DNA of 64,000 nucleotides, taken from the NCBI RefSeq assembly GCF_000224145.3, contig NW_004190506.2, positions 367,517 through 431,516 on the forward strand, given 5' to 3'. The stretch is from Ciona intestinalis (taxonomy: Eukaryota; Chordata; Ascidiacea; Phlebobranchia; Cionidae). The position numbers and the translations under genes are program-made. The notes under the pieces were generated by a model. It made no database searches, was not told the DNA's origin, and saw only the letters and a list, made by a program, of their open reading frames with translations. Each line of letters begins with the position of its first letter. Positions within the stretch are counted from its first letter, which is position 1. Below are positions 60,301 through 64,000 of the stretch, one piece after another.

Positions 60301-63300
60301 GCCTACAACAATATAATAGTTAATGGCAACATATCAAGTATGCTGGTTAAGTTATGTCGCAATTTAACCCTGTAGTAGCATATTAAAAAAATTACAACAT
60401 TTAAAGAATGCCATTTTTAGCTTTGTATCTGGCAATTTGTAAACCATGTACTTAAGCAATAGAAATAAATCCAATTTAATTACCTGAAGTATAAATTGGT
60501 GCCTAGAGTGGCAAGAAGGCAAATAATAGAGATGGAACATCCAATTATTGTAAGTAGGGTAAGATACTGTGGTTCGTAGGTTAATGTTGTGCTCTGTAAA
60601 AATAAAACAAGTTAAGTACAAAGTTAAGTGTTTTAACAAATGTCGTTTTGTTGCTATATATGTCTTTTGAATATTTATTATTTTTTTGCTACAGTAATTG
60701 AGTGACAAATAGAGTTTTTGTCTCTGAAATAAACAAAATTAAGTACATAATTTCGTATGTGTTTTAATAGCAGTTGTTTTGTCGCCATATAATTGCTTTT
60801 CATTTAAAAATTCTTTCAATTTTTTTGCTACCACTATTTAGGAGACAAATAAAGTTATTATTCTTACATCACAATATAAAATCACAAAATATTTATTTTA
60901 AATTACCAGTATAACTGCAAAGTGTGTCATATGATTGCATGAACATGTAACAAGATGTGTTTTGTTAGAAGATCCAATAATAGATGAACTGTTTATCATT
61001 GAGCAGCCATTTTGTGACCAATCTCCATCCCCATTGTTAGCATTGAAGTCCCAAAAAACGCAAAGCTCAGCAGTTTTGCTTTTAACATCCGGTTCTATTA
61101 TTTTGGGTGTGAAGTTTTGATGATTAGGGATATTGTGGTAAATGAACACAGGGTGCTTAAGATCCTGCATTACTGTGTTGCGTATATCTGCTGATATAAC
61201 ATGCGTCATAATGGTTGGGTATAACTGGCCTATGGGACCATCGCCAAACTTTCTGTTTTGTGGGATTGAATTCAATGCAGAATAGTCAGGGTTTTGAGGT
61301 TCAAAAAGACCAGTTTTTCTGTAAACCAATGAACTGATCTGAAATTCACTGTCCATCTTATTAATTGCTTCTTCTTTAAGTTGATTTGATAACAAAACAC
61401 TGCTTGAAGACTCTGTGGTGATATCTTCCCCAAGTGTCAACCCATCAGTTGCATTTTTTTCATTTGTAATGGTAACTTCTACATTGGTGAAATTTGCAGT
61501 AAAGGTTCCCTGTTTAAAATATAGAAAATTTTAGACTCATATAAACAACAAATGGAACCAAACAAAAGATTTATTTGTGTCTTAGAATTTAGATAACAGC
61601 CCCTAAGTTTCATTCAGGTATAAAAAGTATAACCAAGACTAGTGTTAAAAATACAGTCATTAAAACATATTTACAAATAAAATAAACGTACATAATCGAA
61701 CCAATTTATTTCAAAATATGGCTGACAGTAACACCCATTAAAAGAGAGAACACAGTAAAAATCTGGTGCTACGGAAAAGTAACAGACAAAAATCATGATC
61801 AACCAACTATAGGCCTATATTAAAAGAGATATATTTCGCCTAAATGGCATCGTCAGTCTATTATTCAAACAGAATGATCACAGTATGGTCAGTAACAAGA
61901 CCTTAATCAATCTTAAAGTAGTTAAACATTCCCTACTTACCTCTGTAGTTAAATTGTAATTCCTTGCCACTCTATCAACTGCCAGCAGAACATCCTTGCT
62001 TGAAAATGTTTCGTCTTCGATATCTTCATTTATTTCAAGCAGATTATTCAACTTGCTCGCGACAAGGTTCAAAATACTTGTATTGGCTTGTGTTGTGGAT
62101 AATTGGAGAATAGAAGTCGCCAGCATTCCCACGTCCTCACTTGTGTATGACGTAGGATCTAAAATTCATTGCTTTAATCATAATGTTATAAAGTTATTAC
62201 TTAAACACATTATTTGCATAAGATGCGCCTGTGCATAAGATAAAGGTAAAGAATATTTGGTAACTCACAGTACTACCCCTTTTCATGTTCCTACATTAAT
62301 AGCTTTTACAAGATACCACACATATATTTATAACTTGGTAAGTGTATTTTTTAATATAAGGTTTACAACTCATAGGAGGCTACTAGATTAGAACATCTTG
62401 CCAAGGACACATACGCCAACAATGGTAGCAGCACTGGGCATTGAACCCATAACCCCGAGAGCTAGAGACAGGCGTGCTAACCACGGTGCTACAGCCTTAA
62501 CAAACCACACATAACTCTCCCACCTTTGTCCTCACATATAAAGAACTTAGACAGATCACAATATGTGTCATCCCATTTCCAAAGATAAGCACCCCACAAC
62601 TGGACACAATGTCCGTTCCTTGTGTCTGGTGGTTGAGCCCAGTTCTCAAACCTTGTACAAAAATAAAGATTATCTGCCAAGTGTTCTAGTGCAAACAGTA
62701 ATAATAACATATTAAATTTATTTGCTTCTTAGATTACAATAGCGAAGATTGGAAAATAGTCAAAACAAAATTCGATAATTTACAAATAACAACAACCTAT
62801 TTTATTTGAGACCTATGTATTAATATATCTACACAATAATATAACCATTTGTATACTATTAAATAGGAAGAGAAATAGAGGATGAAAAGTGTCCCGTCTT
62901 ACCCCACTCTCTTATATATCAATGCAATAAAGTAATTAGAGTATCCACAATGATTATAAAGCAAACAGGCATCATCATATGCACAACATAAATATAGTAG
63001 GGTGGGAAAAGATGGGACACCGTTTTAATTTACTTCCCATTTGATAGCAAACAAAGAACATTCAAAGACTTATAAACCGTATCCTCACAACTCCATAGAT
63101 CGTTGTTAATAATTTAAAACACAATCAGAATATTTGGATATTATGTAAGGTGTCCCGTCTTACTATATCTACTTACCTAGTTTCATTAAGAACGCCTCCA
63201 TCCGCCCAATACCCGTGTTTATTATCAACCAACTCAAGTCCTATCCAAACACCATCTTTTCTCAGGTTCGGGTATTCCCCATTGAATGAACTCGCGTTAA

Positions 63301-63474
63301 CCATGTTAATTATGACGTCAGAAAGGTTTTTGTCTTTGACAACCACAAGTATCGCGTCATCGTCACGACACGCTTGCTCAGCCAATGGGAAATCGAGTTG
63401 TTTGGAAGATAGTTTGTATCTACGACCGAGATGAGTGACGTCATTTTGATAATACGTCATCCGTGGCCAATTTT
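57386..63474 (-). CDS. Adhesion GPCR with C-type lectin ectodomain, 5' end outside window
   Basis: Eleven exons in gene order: 63177-63474, 62524-62651, 61941-62158, 60907-61509, 60484-60593, 59683-59951, 59111-59298, 58568-58741, 58106-58252, 57759-57842 and 57386-57499; every phase joins, giving about 777 residues. A C-type lectin domain comes first (YKLSSKQLDFPLAEQAC, DGVWIGLELVDNKHGYWADG, WAQPPD, LWKWDDTYCDLSKFFICED). A helical GAIN-like region follows, then the GPS motif CVFWDFN, DGDWSQNGC and TCSCNHMTHFAVIL, with cleavage expected between Met and Thr so that THFAVIL is the tethered agonist. Seven membrane spans follow: LLTIIGCSISIICLLATLG (1), SIILLNLLFLIG (2), LFLHYAVLLVWCWMLVEAVF (3), WSAALISYS (start of 4), YPIAVMLSLNLLIFF (5), MLVVLGLAWVLGYVML (6) and TILNSLQGFFVFILYCF (7). 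The tail ends in a Pro-rich TPPPPLPVKT region. The first exon, with the signal peptide, is beyond position 63474. Ligand unknown. Confidence 0.92.
58857..58965 (-). repeat. Dispersed repeat C copy, longest
   Basis: Minus strand: ttttgggggtaatgggccaa, ttctgatccaagtttctgg, catggcgtgtcacactgcag, gaccttacccacatgaatga. Receptor intron between exons 59111-59298 and 58568-58741. Confidence 0.65.
60052..60200 (+). repeat. Dispersed repeat C copy, interrupted
   Basis: ggcaatgggccaattttggc, ctaaatcctaggag, then after about 45 unrelated bases ggccgcagggcataccctgt and gcgggaccttacctacaggt. Confidence 0.55.
60604..60865 (-). repeat. Diverged two-unit tandem duplication (~125 bp)
   Basis: aagttaagtacaaagttaag, gtcgttttgttgc, ttttttgctacagta and gtgacaaatagag recur as aaaattaagtacataattt, agttgttttgtcgc, ttttttgctaccac and gagacaaataaag. 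Receptor intron between the GPS and first membrane-span exons. Confidence 0.7.
61755..61880 (+). repeat. Dispersed repeat D copy
   Basis: aatctggtgctacggaaaag, taacagacaaaaatcatgat, aaaagagatatatttcgcct and aaatggcatcgtcagtctat. Receptor intron. Confidence 0.62.
62394..62495 (-). mobile_element. SINE head
   Basis: cttgccaaggacacatacgc, caacaatggtagcagcactg, gggcattgaacccataaccc and ggcgtgctaaccacggtgct in minus order: B- and A-box regions visible, tail absent. It ends 29 bases before the lectin exon 62524-62651 on the intron side. Confidence 0.75.
62865..62918 (+). mobile_element. MITE family A, 3' fragment
   Basis: gaagagaaatagaggatgaa, aagtgtcccgtcttacccca and ctctcttatata only. Confidence 0.7.
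62993..63168 (-). mobile_element. MITE family A inserted next to a splice donor
   Basis: tatagtagggtgggaaaaga to aaggtgtcccgtcttactat with the right tip shortened. It ends two bases before the acttac that forms the donor of lectin exon 63177-63474. Confidence 0.85.
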
Positions 63475-63557
63475 CTGAATAATTGAAAAAAACGTAACAT
63501 TTTAAAAATTATATTTTATTCACCTATAAGTGTTTACGAATGCTAGAGTTGGCTTAA

Positions 63558-63722
63558 ATATAGTAGGGCGGGGGAAATGGGAAACCTTTTTTTTCTATTT
63601 TCTTGTCCCGTTTGGTAAAACCGTATCTTCACGACTGCCACAGACCATTGTTAATTGTTTAAAACACGATCAGGATTTATGGATATTACTTAAGGTGTTC
63701 CATCTTCCCCACTCTACTATAG
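63558..63722 (-). mobile_element. MITE family A, internally shortened
   Basis: tatagtagggcgggggaaat to ccatcttccccactctacta; the caaagaacattcaaag block is deleted. Confidence 0.85.
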
Positions 63723-63819
63723 AACTGTAGGCCTAGCGTTAAACAATGCACACTGCTTTTGTATAAAAATCTGCATTTTGGTGTAAATTATGAATGAACG
63801 AATAAATGATGGATGTAAA

Positions 63820-63915
63820 ATATTATTTATTCGCCCGTGGGGGAGCAAGAGCAGTCGTTATAACACGAGCGTTCCGTTTCATACACCGTGCCACCCACGA
63901 GTTACCTCGTATATT
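63820..63915 (-). mobile_element. SINE 3' tail
   Basis: tttattcgcccgtgggggag, gcagtcgttataacacgagc, gttccgtttcatacaccgtg and acgagttacctcgtat. Confidence 0.7.
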
Positions 63916-64000
63916 AAAAACTCGCGTAAATAATTTCGATAATTCGAGTCGGGGAGAATTTGTGTAGTAAATATGACATCGCCTACATGCGTGAATATAT

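Larger units (their letters stand above)
63475..64000. other. Intron or upstream sequence of the adhesion GPCR
   Basis: One shortened MITE and one SINE tail; no exon with a signal peptide recognised, so the gene's first exon should lie beyond 64000. Confidence 0.55.

Overview
The window is nuclear DNA from an ascidian tunicate, most likely Ciona intestinalis/robusta. The evidence is compact AT-rich animal genes with many short GT-AG introns, chordate-type orthologues, and high copy numbers of two short repeat families: a roughly 195-bp inverted-repeat MITE and a tRNA-derived SINE. I believe these match the Ciona families called Cimi-1 and Cics-1, but those names are from memory and unchecked.

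Nine protein-coding genes can be read exon by exon. Exon phases join without a break wherever the sequence is complete. In order: nicalin (NCLN, minus, 3' end outside the window); a class I coronin (plus, damaged by assembly gaps and a false duplication); a GT31 beta-1,3-glycosyltransferase (minus); an NXPE-family protein with a PC-esterase domain (minus); mitochondrial NADP-dependent isocitrate dehydrogenase (IDH2, minus); a small membrane-anchored ShKT-domain protein (minus); a UBE2Q-type ubiquitin-conjugating enzyme (minus); a KCTD10/TNFAIP1/KCTD13-type BTB adaptor for CUL3 (plus); and an adhesion GPCR with a C-type lectin ectodomain (minus, 5' end outside the window). NCLN/coronin and UBE2Q/KCTD are head-to-head pairs. 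The other minus genes are too far apart to be a classical short-spacer operon, and I see no shared pathway among the nine.

Between GT31 and NXPE lies the most striking non-coding object: about 4.2 kb of roughly 85-bp tandem repeats, about 49 units. Each carries a 16-bp palindrome with two inverted GATA cores around ACCGGT. The array has higher-order dimers and trimers, a 424-bp recent duplication, and a 3' edge that runs into a tRNA-like SINE head. The gene-poor stretches (13.8-15.8, 21.0-27.3, 29.7-35.8 and 43.0-45.4 kb) are mostly MITEs, SINE pieces and several smaller repeat families, two of which look undescribed.

Three host genes (IDH2, UBE2Q, KCTD) each have tandem intronic copies of an exon end with its 5' splice site. 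The coronin exon duplication, by contrast, is best explained as two haplotypes placed side by side in the assembly. No virus-like element, rRNA, genuine tRNA gene or CRISPR array was seen.
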